A stretch of DNA of 64,000 nucleotides, from NCBI RefSeq assembly GCF_001890765.1, contig NZ_KV878783.1:3128771-3192770 (forward strand). Direction: 5' to 3'. This stretch comes from Spirulina major PCC 6313 (lineage in GTDB: Bacteria > Cyanobacteriota > Cyanobacteriia > Cyanobacteriales > Spirulinaceae). The notes below the pieces were generated by a model that saw only the letters and a list, made by a program, of their open reading frames with translations, was not told the origin of the DNA and did not search any database. Below are positions 15,653-24,834 of this stretch, one piece after another (position 1 is the stretch's first letter; the number at the start of each line of letters is the position of its first letter). The translations under genes and the position numbers were made by a program.

Positions 15653-18600
15653 ATGAATCAGCTTAATCCCGTCCAACTCTCTGACTCCGATCGCGTCCGC
15701 AACCGGGTGCTTCCTCCCTTGATTGGGGTCATTCTTCTGCTCCAAGGAATTTTTATCTACACCTTCTTCAATCAACAACAGCAGCGTCTCAAAAGTCTAG
15801 AGCAGGATACCCAGGAACGAGTTGATAATCTGATTGAGCAAGAGCAGTTTAATACCCTGAATATGCTTAATGCGGTGATGACCGCCATGGTTCGAGATCA
15901 GCATTTAATGGAGGATGTTCAAGCCCAAGACTACCAAGCGTTAGAAGCGTTTAACCGGCCCGTCTTTGAAAAACTCCGAACCGAAGAAGAGATTACCCAC
16001 TTTTATTACCATCAGCCCAATCGCCTGGTGGGTTTGCGACTCCATTCTGACCAGCGGGGCGACCTCAACAACCGCACCACCATCCTGGAAGCGGAAGCAA
16101 CCGGGAAGCCCTCAGCGGGGCTAGAACAAGGGGCAACCGGCAATGCTGTCCTCCGCTCTATCTATCCCTGGTTTGCCGATATTCCGAGGCTGGATGATCA
16201 CAAGGACTGGTTTGCCGGGCAAGAGGGTCGAGAACTGGTGGGCTATCTTGAACTGGGGGTCGAGTTTGAAGATGTCCTGCAACGGGTAAAACGGGTTTTG
16301 AGGGTAGAATTGGCTCTGGCGGTGGACAAAACCTATCTGGACCAGAACTTGTGGGAAGCCAAAGCCACACAATTAGGCATTGATCCGGGTTGGGACAACT
16401 ATCCCCAGTTGGTCGTCACCAATAATACCTTTGGCGAGTTACCGTCAGAAGTGGCGGCAGTCTTGAATCAACCTGAAACGAGCGCTATTGCCCAATCTAT
16501 TCGCTACAGCCAAGACAATCAGGATTATCAAGCCATTTTCATTCCCTACGAAAATGTAGAAGGGGAAACGATTGGTTATGTGATTGCCTTCAAAAATATT
16601 ACGACTGCGGTGCGCCCGGCCAGGGCGGCTATGGTACTTGCCAGCGTTCTTTCTGTGCTGCTCTCGACGGGTCTCATTGTTCTGTTCTATCACCTCTTGG
16701 GCCGGGTACAAACGGATCTCGCCCAGAGTCGCCAGAGCTTAGTGACTGCCCAGGCCGAACTGAAAGCCCTCAATGAAGAGTTAGAAGATCGGGTGCGTGC
16801 CCGTACCGCTGAAGTCCAAGCGACCAGTGCTGATCTCCAAGCGATTATCAGTAACCTTGCTGATGCCCTGTTGGTGGTGGATCTGGACGGCAACATTACC
16901 CGCTACAACCCTGCCCTGACCCAGATGCTTAACTTGGGCAACCTCAACCTCATGGGCATTAATTGCCGGGAGTTGGGCCAGCCACAACTGGTGGAGATCA
17001 TTGAGCAATGCCACACCCATGCGGATCAAGTGTTGGCCGCCGAGGTGGATCTCGGCCAGCATCATGTGGGTCAAGCCGTGGCCACCCCGATCGCCATAGT
17101 GGATGAGTCGGGGATCGCAACCCAGGTGGGAACAGTCGCTCTAATTCGGGATGTCACCCAAGAGAAAGAAGTCGATCGCATGAAAACCGACTTTATCTCC
17201 ACCGTCTCCCATGAATTGCGCACACCGTTAACCTCGGTGTTAGGTTTTGCGTCGATCATTCAAGAAAAACTCGAAGAGGGGGTCTTTCCACAACTCTCGA
17301 CGGAAGAGCGGAAAACCCAGCGCACCGTGCGTCGCGTCCGGGACAACCTCAATATTATTGTCTCGGAAGCCGAACGCCTCACAGCTTTGATTAACGATGT
17401 GCTTGACATCGCCAAGATGGAAGCGGGCAAATTGGAATGGAAAATGGAACCTTTGCCGATGGGTGAGGTGGTGGATCGGGCGATCGCGGCGGTCTCCAGT
17501 CTGATGGAGCAGAGTGGTTTGCACTTGGTCACGGATATTGACCCTGAATTACCGGAAATCAGCGGCGATCGCGATCGGCTCATCCAAGTAGTGATTAACC
17601 TCCTCTCCAATGCGATCAAATTCACCGAAAATGGTACGATCACCTGTCGGGCAAAGCCCCATGACCACAATATCCACTTAGCTGTACAAGATACCGGTAT
17701 GGGCATTGCCCCTGAAGATCTGGGCAAGGTTTTTGACAAGTTTAAGCAGGTGGGCGAAACCCTCACCGACAAGCCGAAGGGAACGGGCTTGGGCTTGCCA
17801 ATCTGCAAACAGATTGTGGAATATCATGGCGGGACAATTTGGGCCGAGAGCGAGTTGGGGGTGGGCAGTACCTTCCAATTCACGTTGCCGCAGTGCGATC
17901 GCACCTCTACGCCGGATAAAATCACTAATTTTGATTCCCTCGTCCGTCAACTCCAGACCCGCACCACCACAACAGCACAGATCACTGAACCAGCCAACCA
18001 GAAAAAAATCCTAGTCGTGGATGATGATTCGAGCATCCGGGAACTACTGCGTCAGTTCCTCGCCGCCCAAGACTATATCGTTTTTGAGGCAAAGGATGGC
18101 CTCGCTGCCGTTGAGCAAGCCAAGCGTCACGCCCCGGACTTGATTATTCTGGATGTGATGATGCCCAAAATCAATGGCTTTGATACCGCAGCCATTCTCA
18201 AAAATGATCCCCTAACGCTCAACACCCCCATTATTATGCTCTCCATCTTTGAGGACAAAGCACGGGGCTATCGGTTGGGGATCGATCGCTATCTCACCAA
18301 ACCCATTGAAAATCAGGCATTGCTAGCGGAGATTGGCGGTTTGCTTTCCCAGGGCCAATCCAACAAAAAGATCTTGGTGGTGGACAGCAATGCCTCAACC
18401 CTGGCTAACCTCTCCCAGGTCTTGCAGGCCCAAGGCTACCAAGTCAGTGAAGCGGCCAACAGCGCCGAATGTATCGAAAAAGCTCTATCGGTACGGCCTG
18501 ACACCATTATTGTCGATTCTGGTTTGTCCCAACAAACGGACTTAATGACCACCCTCCGCTTTGAAAAAGGACTGGAAAATGTTTTCTTCATCTTACTCGG

Positions 18601-18655
18601 TGATGAAAATCAAGTAGAGGAGTTCAAGACATTGACTGCTGAGCAGGAAATCTGA
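15653..18655 (+). CDS. Membrane hybrid histidine kinase with PAS and two receiver domains
   Basis: A 1000-residue inner-membrane kinase. Visible order: TM1 (about 22-42, VLPPLIGVILLLQGIFIY), a large periplasmic sensor of about 270 residues resembling double-Cache/CHASE-like sensors, TM2 (about 325-350), a coiled coil, a PAS domain (about 395-510, DALLVVDLDGNITRYN), HisKA with His520 in VSHELRTPLTS, HATPase_c (NLLSNAIKF, DTGMGIAPED, GTGLGLPICK), then REC1 with phospho-acceptor Asp834 (LIILDVMMPK). A second receiver-like domain (from about 905, ILVVDSNAS) has VDSGLSQQ where the acceptor motif should be and ends early. It keeps an Asp but lacks the usual MP motif, so it may be a non-phosphorylated or degenerate receiver. 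Likely partners are the kinase upstream and the regulator downstream. Confidence 0.9.
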   Translation: MNQLNPVQLSDSDRVRNRVLPPLIGVILLLQGIFIYTFFNQQQQRLKSLEQDTQERVDNLIEQEQFNTLNMLNAVMTAMVRDQHLMEDVQAQDYQALEAFNRPVFEKLRTEEEITHFYYHQPNRLVGLRLHSDQRGDLNNRTTILEAEATGKPSAGLEQGATGNAVLRSIYPWFADIPRLDDHKDWFAGQEGRELVGYLELGVEFEDVLQRVKRVLRVELALAVDKTYLDQNLWEAKATQLGIDPGWDNYPQLVVTNNTFGELPSEVAAVLNQPETSAIAQSIRYSQDNQDYQAIFIPYENVEGETIGYVIAFKNITTAVRPARAAMVLASVLSVLLSTGLIVLFYHLLGRVQTDLAQSRQSLVTAQAELKALNEELEDRVRARTAEVQATSADLQAIISNLADALLVVDLDGNITRYNPALTQMLNLGNLNLMGINCRELGQPQLVEIIEQCHTHADQVLAAEVDLGQHHVGQAVATPIAIVDESGIATQVGTVALIRDVTQEKEVDRMKTDFISTVSHELRTPLTSVLGFASIIQEKLEEGVFPQLSTEERKTQRTVRRVRDNLNIIVSEAERLTALINDVLDIAKMEAGKLEWKMEPLPMGEVVDRAIAAVSSLMEQSGLHLVTDIDPELPEISGDRDRLIQVVINLLSNAIKFTENGTITCRAKPHDHNIHLAVQDTGMGIAPEDLGKVFDKFKQVGETLTDKPKGTGLGLPICKQIVEYHGGTIWAESELGVGSTFQFTLPQCDRTSTPDKITNFDSLVRQLQTRTTTTAQITEPANQKKILVVDDDSSIRELLRQFLAAQDYIVFEAKDGLAAVEQAKRHAPDLIILDVMMPKINGFDTAAILKNDPLTLNTPIIMLSIFEDKARGYRLGIDRYLTKPIENQALLAEIGGLLSQGQSNKKILVVDSNASTLANLSQVLQAQGYQVSEAANSAECIEKALSVRPDTIIVDSGLSQQTDLMTTLRFEKGLENVFFILLGDENQVEEFKTLTAEQEI

Positions 18656-18702
18656 ATATCCGTAACCCATAAGATTAAGCTATCCCTCAGAGTGACAAAG
18701 GT

Positions 18703-19077
18703 ATGAAGAAGATCTTGATTGTGGATGATGAACCTAATATTCGCATTTTGCTCGAACAAACCCTAGAAGATCTTGAAGATGAGGGAGTTGAGTTACTGAT
18801 TGCAGAAAATGGCCAAGAAGCCCTAGAGGTGATTCAAACCGAAATACCGAATTTGGTTTTTCTAGATGTGATGATGCCCAAAATGAACGGCTTAGAGGTC
18901 TGCCGTATGGTTAAACAGGAGTTGGGTTTAATGCAGGTTTACATCATCATGCTCACGGCAAAGGGGCAAGAGTTTGATAAACAAAAAGGGCAGGAAGTCG
19001 GCGCAGATTTATATATGACAAAACCATTTCGTCCCAAGGATATCCTTGCTAAGTCCAGAGATGTGATTGGCTTGTAA
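18703..19077 (+). CDS. Single-domain response regulator (CheY/PilH-like)
   Basis: A 124-residue lone receiver domain. Acidic pocket LIVDDEP near residue 5-10, phospho-acceptor Asp55 in LVFLDVMMPKMNG, Thr/Ser switch in IIMLTAKG and Lys in MTKPFRPK are all present. It has no output domain, so it works by protein-protein contact or as a phosphate shuttle. It begins 47 bases after the hybrid kinase and ends the group of three signalling genes, so its natural phosphodonor is most likely one of the two kinases. Confidence 0.92.
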   Translation: MKKILIVDDEPNIRILLEQTLEDLEDEGVELLIAENGQEALEVIQTEIPNLVFLDVMMPKMNGLEVCRMVKQELGLMQVYIIMLTAKGQEFDKQKGQEVGADLYMTKPFRPKDILAKSRDVIGL

Positions 19078-19201
19078 TCATGCCACGATCGCGATCCTCA
19101 ATCCCTCAAAACTCTCTCCTGTCGGGTGAGTTCTTCCGGCTCCTCGTGGGAGAAGGGCGATTGATATGCTGATTAAAAACTATAGCGATCCTAAATCAAT
19201 C

Positions 19202-19242
19202 GGAGATCAGATCTCCTCATCAACAAGGGGCTTAAGCCCCTT
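19202..19242. repeat. Paired palindromes between the regulator and rarA remnant
   Basis: GGAGATC-A-GATCTCC-like palindrome at 19202-19216 and AAGGGGCTTAAGCCCCTT at 19225-19242, the latter identical to 9220-9237. The stretch 19078-19320 holds no other gene that I recognise. Confidence 0.5.
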
Positions 19243-19322
19243 GCCTGTTCATGAATCAAATGGGATTGCTATATATAACCACGGAAGAGAAAAAAATATT
19301 GCAGCATGAACTCAAGTAAGCT

Positions 19323-19598
19323 GATCAGCTTATTCTGTTCCTGGGCAGTGGCGATCGCGCTGCGAATGTCTTTAATCCCGGCTAAAACGGCGTTTAGGCT
19401 GATGAAATGGGCTTTGGTGGTGTTGGCGATAATCCGGGCGAGGGTGGTTTTGCCGGTTCCCGGTGGGCCATAGAAAATCAGGGACGAGATCTGATCGAGG
19501 GCGATCGCTCGTCGCAGCAAACGACCCGGCGCAATAATATGCTCTTGCCCCACATAGTCATCCAGGGTTCGCCGTCGCATCCGGTCAGCAGCAGGGGG
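19323..19598 (-). pseudogene. Fragment of rarA (AAA+ recombination factor)
   Basis: The reading frame starts directly after the mnmG stop, in the same frame, and encodes PPAADRMRRRTLDDYVGQEHI, then a Walker A motif (YGPPGTGKTTLARIIA) and INAVLAG-like SLNAVLAGIKDIRSAIATAQEQ. These are residues of the N-terminal part of RarA/MgsA, a clamp-loader-like ATPase acting at stalled forks. Homology stops after about 90 residues, before the Walker B and the C-terminal helical domain; the open frame then runs into unrelated sequence to 19269. Both the first residues and most of the gene are lost, so it cannot be functional. A complete rarA, if present, lies elsewhere. Confidence 0.8.
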
Positions 19599-21521
19599 TT
19601 ACTCTTTCCCCGCGATCGCCGCTGCTCCTTGGCGCGATCGCACCTCCAAATGCACCAGCAACGCATTCACATCCGCCGGATTCACCCCACCAATCCGCGA
19701 CGCTTGGCCCACCGTTAAGGGGCGCACCTTTGCCAACTTTTCGCGGGACTCCATCGAGAGGGTAGAGATGGCGAAATAATCGAGATTTTCCGGGAGTTTT
19801 CGGTTCGCACTGCGGGCCACTTGGTCGATTTGGGTTTGTTGGCGTTGGATATAGCCCGCATATTTAATCTCGATTTCCGCACCTTCTTTTTCTGCCTTGT
19901 TTAGCTCCGAATTACCTAGCCCGTAGCGTTCCAAATCGGCGTAATGAATCCCCGGCCGTCGGAGTAGATCCGCGAGGGCGATCGCGCCTTTAATCTTTTG
20001 GTTGGTGTCCGCCATAATCTGCTGACCCGTCGGCTCATGTTCTTTAACCCGATTAGACGCGAGACGATCTTTTTCGGCGGTAATATTCGCATATTTACGT
20101 TGGAAAAGATCCCAGCGGCGATCGCAAATCAAGCCAATGTCACGGCCCAACGGTGTTAATCGATAATCCGCATTATCCGATCGCAAAATGAGCCGATATT
20201 CTGACCGCGAGGTCAGCATCCGATAGGGTTCGCGCAGGTCTTTCGTACACAAATCATCAATCAGTGTGCCGATATAACTCTGTTCACGGGGGAAAATAAT
20301 CATCTCTTTTCCTTGGGCAAAGCGCACCGCATTCACCCCCGCCACGAATCCCTGGGCCGCTGCTTCTTCATAGCCCGTCGTGCCGTTAACTTGACCCGCC
20401 GAAAACAGCCCCTCAATTTTTTTCGTCATTAACGTCGGGTAACATTGCGTCGCCGGTAAATAGTCATATTCCACCGCATAGGCAGGGCGCAACATCGTGC
20501 AGGTTTCCAACCCTGGTAAGGTGCGCAATAGCTCTAATTGCAATGTTTCCGGCAATCCCGTCGAAAAGCCTTGAATATATAATTCCGGAATGTCGCGCCC
20601 TTCTGGTTCAATAAAGATTTGGTGCGATTCTTTATCCGCAAAGCGCACAATTTTATCTTCAATTGACGGACAATAGCGCGGCCCTTTCGAGTCAATAAAG
20701 CCGCCATAAATCGGCGTTAAATGCAAATTATCCCGGATTAATTGATGGGTGGCCGCCGTGGTGCGCGTCAGGTGACAATTCATCTGCTCCCGCTCGATCC
20801 ACACCTCCGGATCAAAACTAAACCAGCGCACCTCTTCGTCTGGGGGTTGCACTTCCATGACGCTAAAATCTACACTGCGGCGGTCAACCCGCGCCGGTGT
20901 GCCCGTTTTGAGGCGATCGGTTTCAAAGCCCATCCGGTTTAGGGTTTCCGTCAAGCCCACGGCGGCAAATTCTCCCGCTCGGCCTGCTGGCATCGATTTA
21001 TTCCCAATCCAAATCGTGCCGCCGAGGAATGTGCCTGTGGTCAACACCACCGCCCGCGCTGCAAAGCAGGTTCCGAAATAGGTCTGCACGCCTAGCACTT
21101 CATCATTGGGGCCGAGAATTAAATCCGTGGCCATGCCTTCGCGGATCACTAAATTTTCTTGATTTTCCACAACGCGGCGCATCACTTGGGCATATTCCCG
21201 CTTATCGGTTTGGGCGCGGAGGGCCCAAACGGCGGGGCCGCGGGAGGAGTTTAAGACCCGTTTTTGGAGATAGGTGCGATCGCTCATTTTGCCGATCTCG
21301 CCCCCCAATGCATCGATCTCGTGGGTGAGTTGCGATTTCGCCGGGCCACCCACCGCCGGATTGCAGGGCTGCCAGGCAATCTTATCCAGATTCAAGGTCA
21401 ACATCAACGTCCGACACCCCAACCGCGCCGCCGCCAATGCTGCCTCACAGCCAGCATGGCCAGCACCAATGACGATGACCTCAAATTCATCTTGAAAGTC
21501 CACGGGGGTTGCAACAGTCAT
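19599..21521 (-). CDS. mnmG: tRNA uridine-5-carboxymethylaminomethyl modification enzyme MnmG
   Basis: MnmG (GidA), with MnmE, installs the carboxymethylaminomethyl group at U34 of tRNAs using FAD and methylene-tetrahydrofolate. The 640-residue protein has the FAD Rossmann motif [21 protein letters not shown] near residue 16, [11 protein letters not shown] near residue 55, the second glycine motif [16 protein letters not shown] and [16 protein letters not shown]. The C-terminal helical region ends in the usual [10 protein letters not shown] start at ATG 21521 (MTVATPVDF); four codons earlier another ATG exists. Full length. Its stop is followed at once by the rarA fragment, so the chromosome broke and rejoined right behind this gene. 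Confidence 0.96.
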   Translation of the reverse strand: MTVATPVDFQDEFEVIVIGAGHAGCEAALAAARLGCRTLMLTLNLDKIAWQPCNPAVGGPAKSQLTHEIDALGGEIGKMSDRTYLQKRVLNSSRGPAVWALRAQTDKREYAQVMRRVVENQENLVIREGMATDLILGPNDEVLGVQTYFGTCFAARAVVLTTGTFLGGTIWIGNKSMPAGRAGEFAAVGLTETLNRMGFETDRLKTGTPARVDRRSVDFSVMEVQPPDEEVRWFSFDPEVWIEREQMNCHLTRTTAATHQLIRDNLHLTPIYGGFIDSKGPRYCPSIEDKIVRFADKESHQIFIEPEGRDIPELYIQGFSTGLPETLQLELLRTLPGLETCTMLRPAYAVEYDYLPATQCYPTLMTKKIEGLFSAGQVNGTTGYEEAAAQGFVAGVNAVRFAQGKEMIIFPREQSYIGTLIDDLCTKDLREPYRMLTSRSEYRLILRSDNADYRLTPLGRDIGLICDRRWDLFQRKYANITAEKDRLASNRVKEHEPTGQQIMADTNQKIKGAIALADLLRRPGIHYADLERYGLGNSELNKAEKEGAEIEIKYAGYIQRQQTQIDQVARSANRKLPENLDYFAISTLSMESREKLAKVRPLTVGQASRIGGVNPADVNALLVHLEVRSRQGAAAIAGKE

Positions 21522-21638
21522 GGCGACAAACAATACAGATCAGTCCCCTATTGTAGCGAGATTTTCCCCGGCCCTGGCTATGATTTCACCCGTGCAAGGC
21601 GGTCGGATGGCAGACAGCGATCGCCAATCGAAATACAA

Positions 21639-21644
21639 TATAAT
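21639..21644 (+). promoter_or_regulatory. Possible -10 box for the small HNH cassette
   Basis: A perfect TATAAT lies 28 bases before the first ATG of the small cassette at 21672. No good -35 was found at 16-18 bases upstream, so only the -10 is proposed. Confidence 0.35.
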
Positions 21645-21671
21645 GTCAAAAGTACAGTGGAGAATACATTC

Positions 21672-21950
21672 ATGACAACACAGCGAATCTCTCCCGTTAC
21701 CATGAAAATCCTGAGTGAAGGTGAAGAAGTTCTCAATTTTTGGCCGACAGATTTAGGCTATCGAATTGTGATCAAAAATGCCAATGGTGAAGTATCATTG
21801 CATTCCGTCCGGCTTGATGAACAGCAAATTCCTCGCCTTGACTTAGAACCTGAATTAATCATTACTCGCAAAGATGATCTGCATGACGGGCCTGAAATTC
21901 AGACTGAAATCAATACGCCCGATGGCATGATCAAAGTGACATCATTTTAG
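21672..21950 (+). CDS. Hypothetical 92-residue protein
   Basis: Start ATG 21672 (MTTQRISPVTMKILSEG). A longer frame extends leftwards but would run antisense through mnmG, so it is ignored. The protein is mixed, mostly beta, with many acidic residues toward the end (DLEPELIITRKDDLHDGPEIQTEI). No family recognised. It is the first of three small genes that end in an HNH nuclease, 18 bases before the next ATG, so the group is likely co-transcribed. Confidence 0.55.
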   Translation: MTTQRISPVTMKILSEGEEVLNFWPTDLGYRIVIKNANGEVSLHSVRLDEQQIPRLDLEPELIITRKDDLHDGPEIQTEINTPDGMIKVTSF

Positions 21951-21968
21951 GATAATGGATTGTCAACC

Positions 21969-22166
21969 ATGACTCAACCTGAAAAAAGAGATCGTGCTAT
22001 CCATGTTCGCATTGATCGTCTGACTGAATCGGAGCAAGAGCAGATTTCCTCTGAAATTAAACGCGCAAAAAAAAGAATTGCACCCGACTCACGGGGAACA
22101 ATCGTTGAAGGGAGTATGCAATCACTCCCGGCACAAAACTCGCAGTCACTAGACTCTGAAGAATAA
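21969..22166 (+). CDS. Hypothetical 65-residue charged protein
   Basis: Begins at ATG 21969 (MTQPEKRDRAIHVRIDRLTE). The first 45 residues are strongly charged and predicted helical, followed by a Ser/Gln-rich tail. It resembles small DNA-binding or regulatory proteins in size and charge, but I recognise no family. Its place between the 92-residue protein and the HNH protein suggests a shared role. Confidence 0.5.
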   Translation: MTQPEKRDRAIHVRIDRLTESEQEQISSEIKRAKKRIAPDSRGTIVEGSMQSLPAQNSQSLDSEE

Positions 22167-22211
22167 TTACAACTTCACGCCCTTCCTGAATTTGATTTTG
22201 AGCATGAGTTT

Positions 22212-22442
22212 ATGGCAAAAAAAAGACCCTATGAGCATCGTAAGGTTCAAAAAGAGGTGAAAGACATTGAAATGTATCAATGCATTGTTTGTAATATGGT
22301 TGATGCCAAAGCTCACGGCCATCATTTAATTCCTTACAGGGAAGGGGGAGCAGCCAATTTACAAAATATGGTGACAATGTGCCCTGATTGTCATCGTCGA
22401 TATCATGCCGGAACACTCAATATTGATATTGAACGTTTTTAG
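22212..22442 (+). CDS. Small HNH endonuclease
   Basis: A 76-residue free-standing HNH domain. The zinc and catalytic pattern is complete: CIVC near residue 24, HGHHLIPYREGGAANLQN (His-His with the Asn) and CPDCHRRYH near residue 57. HNH domains cut or nick DNA with a divalent metal. There is no DNA-binding domain or toxin leader attached, so it could be a stand-alone nuclease as in phage packaging or restriction-type systems. The two preceding small genes may be its regulator or partner; that is inference. Confidence 0.85.
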   Translation: MAKKRPYEHRKVQKEVKDIEMYQCIVCNMVDAKAHGHHLIPYREGGAANLQNMVTMCPDCHRRYHAGTLNIDIERF

Positions 22443-22509
22443 GTTCAGGGGTAATGAAACTACCGTATATAGCAAAGAGAGACTAGGTTAGGACATTCAA
22501 TCAGCGCAC

Positions 22510-22603
22510 CCTGAGCTTGTCGTTGGCGAAGCCTCCCGTAGGGATTAGGTAAAGCGGCCGGGCTATCTCCTGGGTCGGCGCTGCGCGAACGACAGGCTCA
22601 GCC
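22510..22603. repeat. Inverted repeat with CTGAGC.TGTCGTT arms
   Basis: Left arm 22510-22527 (CCTGAGCTTGTCGTTGGCG) and a complementary arm at 22585-22603 around a 55-base loop. This is the common cyanobacterial hairpin repeat built on GACAGGCTCAG. It lies in the 311-base stretch 22443-22753 between the HNH gene and the PD-(D/E)XK-like gene; nothing else was recognised there. Confidence 0.6.
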
Positions 22604-22753
22604 CTCGGCTATAAATGTCCTAAGCAGCAACATCATTGCTATAACCGATAGCGTTATCATGACCGATGAAAATTCTACCGCTCTCCTCAGACGAAATATT
22701 AAGGGAAATCGATGAATTTCGTGATTTTAAGAAGTGCTATTCACTGCACTAGA

Positions 22754-23647
22754 TCACGTCACATTGATGCCGAATTTATGGAGGAGTTGGGGGAGATGAT
22801 CATCGAGGGTTTGGATGTGGTGGTCGGTGAGTTCGATGAGTTTGAAATGGTGGGTTTGATAAAGGGCTTGTTTTTCGGTTTTGCGCTTTTGGTAGGCTGG
22901 GTCATCGAGGTAGCCCCAGTATTCGATGTAGACTTTGCAGGAGGGAATATAAAAGTCGCAATACACCTCCGCTTCAATGGGTAAACGACGCTCGTAGGCG
23001 TGGACAATTTCCGCCATGTAAAGCCAATTATCAATCATCACTTCGGCTTTGGAACGTACCCAATGACCATCGGTGGTGCGAAATTTTGCACCGCTGCGGA
23101 AGGCTTCACGGAAGTTAGAGTCAGTCTGACGGGTTGGGGTGGCAGGGTTGAGAATGAGGGAAGGGGGTTCGGATTGGGGGGTGGGGTCTGGGCTGGAATC
23201 GGGTGCGGCGAGACTGGCTTCGTATTGGTTTTTTAAACTGGTGAGAAAGATGCGATTTTCGAGAATTTGAGCGTCCCAGAGGACGTAGGATTTTCCGGTT
23301 TTGGGGTGGCGGTGTTGGGTGGCTCCGAAGGCGAAACCCCGCTCGGTGGCAACCCAGCCGTGCCCCTCTTTTTCCAGGAGACCGAGTTCAGAAAAGAGGC
23401 GATTTACGGCATTGCGGTGAATGGTTTGGCCTTGGCTTTGGAGGATTTTACTGATCTGGGTAGCGGTGAGGCGATCGGGGGTGGACGATGGGGGGTCAAT
23501 GGTGGGGGTGGGTTTCGCGATCGCCCGTTCTCGCCTTGGTTTAGTGGGTTTGGATACAGCTTGGTTTTTTTTCCAGCAGGAATAACAGAAGGGATGATCG
23601 GGGTTTTTAACGAGGTTGGTACAACCGGGAGTGGAGCAGGGTTTCAT
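22754..23647 (-). CDS. Zinc-ribbon, winged-helix, PD-(D/E)XK-like nuclease protein
   Basis: A 297-residue protein starting at ATG 23647 (MKPCSTPGCTNLV). Region 1 (residues 3-27) is a C4 zinc ribbon, CSTPGC and CYSC. Region 2 (about 55-130) is a winged-helix with TATQISKILQSQG and RLFSELGLLEKEG. Region 3 (about 195-290) resembles the PD-(D/E)XK fold: RSKAEVMIDNWLY, VYCDFYIP (the Asp), YIEYWGYLD (the Glu) and KRKTEKQALY. Together these suggest a DNA-binding nuclease, comparable to the nuclease modules that follow the RSKxE motif. A long in-frame 5' extension lies antisense to raf1 and is not taken as coding. No methylase is near, so a classical restriction system is unlikely. Confidence 0.65.
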   Translation of the reverse strand: MKPCSTPGCTNLVKNPDHPFCYSCWKKNQAVSKPTKPRRERAIAKPTPTIDPPSSTPDRLTATQISKILQSQGQTIHRNAVNRLFSELGLLEKEGHGWVATERGFAFGATQHRHPKTGKSYVLWDAQILENRIFLTSLKNQYEASLAAPDSSPDPTPQSEPPSLILNPATPTRQTDSNFREAFRSGAKFRTTDGHWVRSKAEVMIDNWLYMAEIVHAYERRLPIEAEVYCDFYIPSCKVYIEYWGYLDDPAYQKRKTEKQALYQTHHFKLIELTDHHIQTLDDHLPQLLHKFGINVT

Positions 23648-23697
23648 CGGACAGTAGAGAAACAAAATAACGAAGATAGGATACAGTGCGATGGGGG

Positions 23698-24777
23698 TTA
23701 ATCGTCCATTTGCCAGGGTTGGGTGAGGTTGCCTTCGTCGAGGATGCGTTTGGGGCGGAGGATGAGGACGATTTGGCCGAGGATGGGGACGGTGGGGGCT
23801 TCGCTGAACCAGTGCATTTCGGCGCGATCGCCCTGATCCGTGAGCCAATAGGCGTTGCTGTGCCAGTCTTGAACGGCGCGATCGACAATTACCACCACCT
23901 CTTCGGTGGGGCCGTCGGGGGCGTTGGGGAGTTCGTCGCTGCGGCAGAGAATTGCGATCGCATCTTGGGCCTTGAGCACCGCTTGCCAACCGGGAATTGG
24001 CACACATTGCGTTGGGGTTGTGATCGTCGCAATTCGGAACGGTTCAATTTCTTCAATTGCCGCCACACCCTGGACTTGGGCCGCCGTCAGGGGCATTTGA
24101 CCCGCAACGGGGATGAGGCGGGGGAGTTCGTCTTCTTGTTCTAAGCGAAAGAGGGGGAGGAGGGGCGCTCGCTGCATGGGGGTGACGGTGAAGTCACTGA
24201 GGAGGGCTTCAATTTGGCGGCGGGCACTGTCGGAATGGGCGAATTTTAACCCCTGGGCGATGAGGCGCGATCGCTCCTGAAGATCTTTCTTGGCCCGCGC
24301 CAACCGCCAGGCTTGATAGGCCACCGCATCTCCCGGATGGGTCGTGAAGCCGGTGGGAATCGTGCCGGACTTGCCAAAGGCTTTCATGGCTTGGGCCAGT
24401 TGCCGCGCTTCATCCACATCTAAACGTTTTTCCATGGCCAACGCCGCAGCGGCCAGGCGTTGGGACTGATTTAAAACCCGCAATTCATAAAGCACATCGC
24501 TGCGCGGCCCTTGGCAATAGGTTAAAAGATCGGCGGCGGCTTCCTGTTGGACGAGACTGTCGAAGACTTGGGCGGCCACAATGGTCAGGTTTTGATAGGC
24601 GGCCTCAATCCCCGTTTCTGAAAAAATACTTTGGGCAGAATAGCCCGCTTTTTGCAATTGTTGACAGCCTTTGCCCCAATCGACCCAACTGCCTTCCTTG
24701 CGTCGGAGTTGCTGCAAGAGGGTTTTGATTTCGTCGTCACTGAGGGGCGTGCTTTGGGGAGAAAATTGCATGGTCAT
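23698..24777 (-). CDS. raf1: Rubisco accumulation factor 1 (Raf1)
   Basis: Raf1 is a dimeric chaperone that assembles RbcL dimers into the Rubisco L8 core. The 359-residue protein has the N-terminal helical domain (LLQQLRRKEGSWVDWGKGCQQLQ, then GIEAAYQNLTIVAAQV and AAADLLTYCQGPRSDVLYELRVLN) and the C-terminal beta dimerisation domain after a flexible linker (about residue 215 on, PLLPLFRLEQEDELPRLIPV, then EEVVVIVDRAVQDWH). Cyanobacterial Raf1 proteins have this length and layout. The gene is alone; rbc genes are not in the window. Confidence 0.9.
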   Translation of the reverse strand: MTMQFSPQSTPLSDDEIKTLLQQLRRKEGSWVDWGKGCQQLQKAGYSAQSIFSETGIEAAYQNLTIVAAQVFDSLVQQEAAADLLTYCQGPRSDVLYELRVLNQSQRLAAAALAMEKRLDVDEARQLAQAMKAFGKSGTIPTGFTTHPGDAVAYQAWRLARAKKDLQERSRLIAQGLKFAHSDSARRQIEALLSDFTVTPMQRAPLLPLFRLEQEDELPRLIPVAGQMPLTAAQVQGVAAIEEIEPFRIATITTPTQCVPIPGWQAVLKAQDAIAILCRSDELPNAPDGPTEEVVVIVDRAVQDWHSNAYWLTDQGDRAEMHWFSEAPTVPILGQIVLILRPKRILDEGNLTQPWQMDD

Positions 24778-24834
24778 TCTGTGAGGAGGCTCCAGATCCG
24801 ATCATACCCTGTGGCGGGGAGGGATTCGCGGGGA

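Noticed and set aside
21264-21671. N-terminal extension of the 92-residue cassette protein
   Set aside because: It overlaps mnmG on the other strand and has shadow-like composition. The ATG at 21672 lies after a TATAAT box.
22754-24007. Long N-terminal extension of the PD-(D/E)XK-like protein
   Set aside because: The extra 120 codons run antisense through raf1, are Arg/Pro-rich and unlike a protein domain. The ATG at 23647 is preferred.
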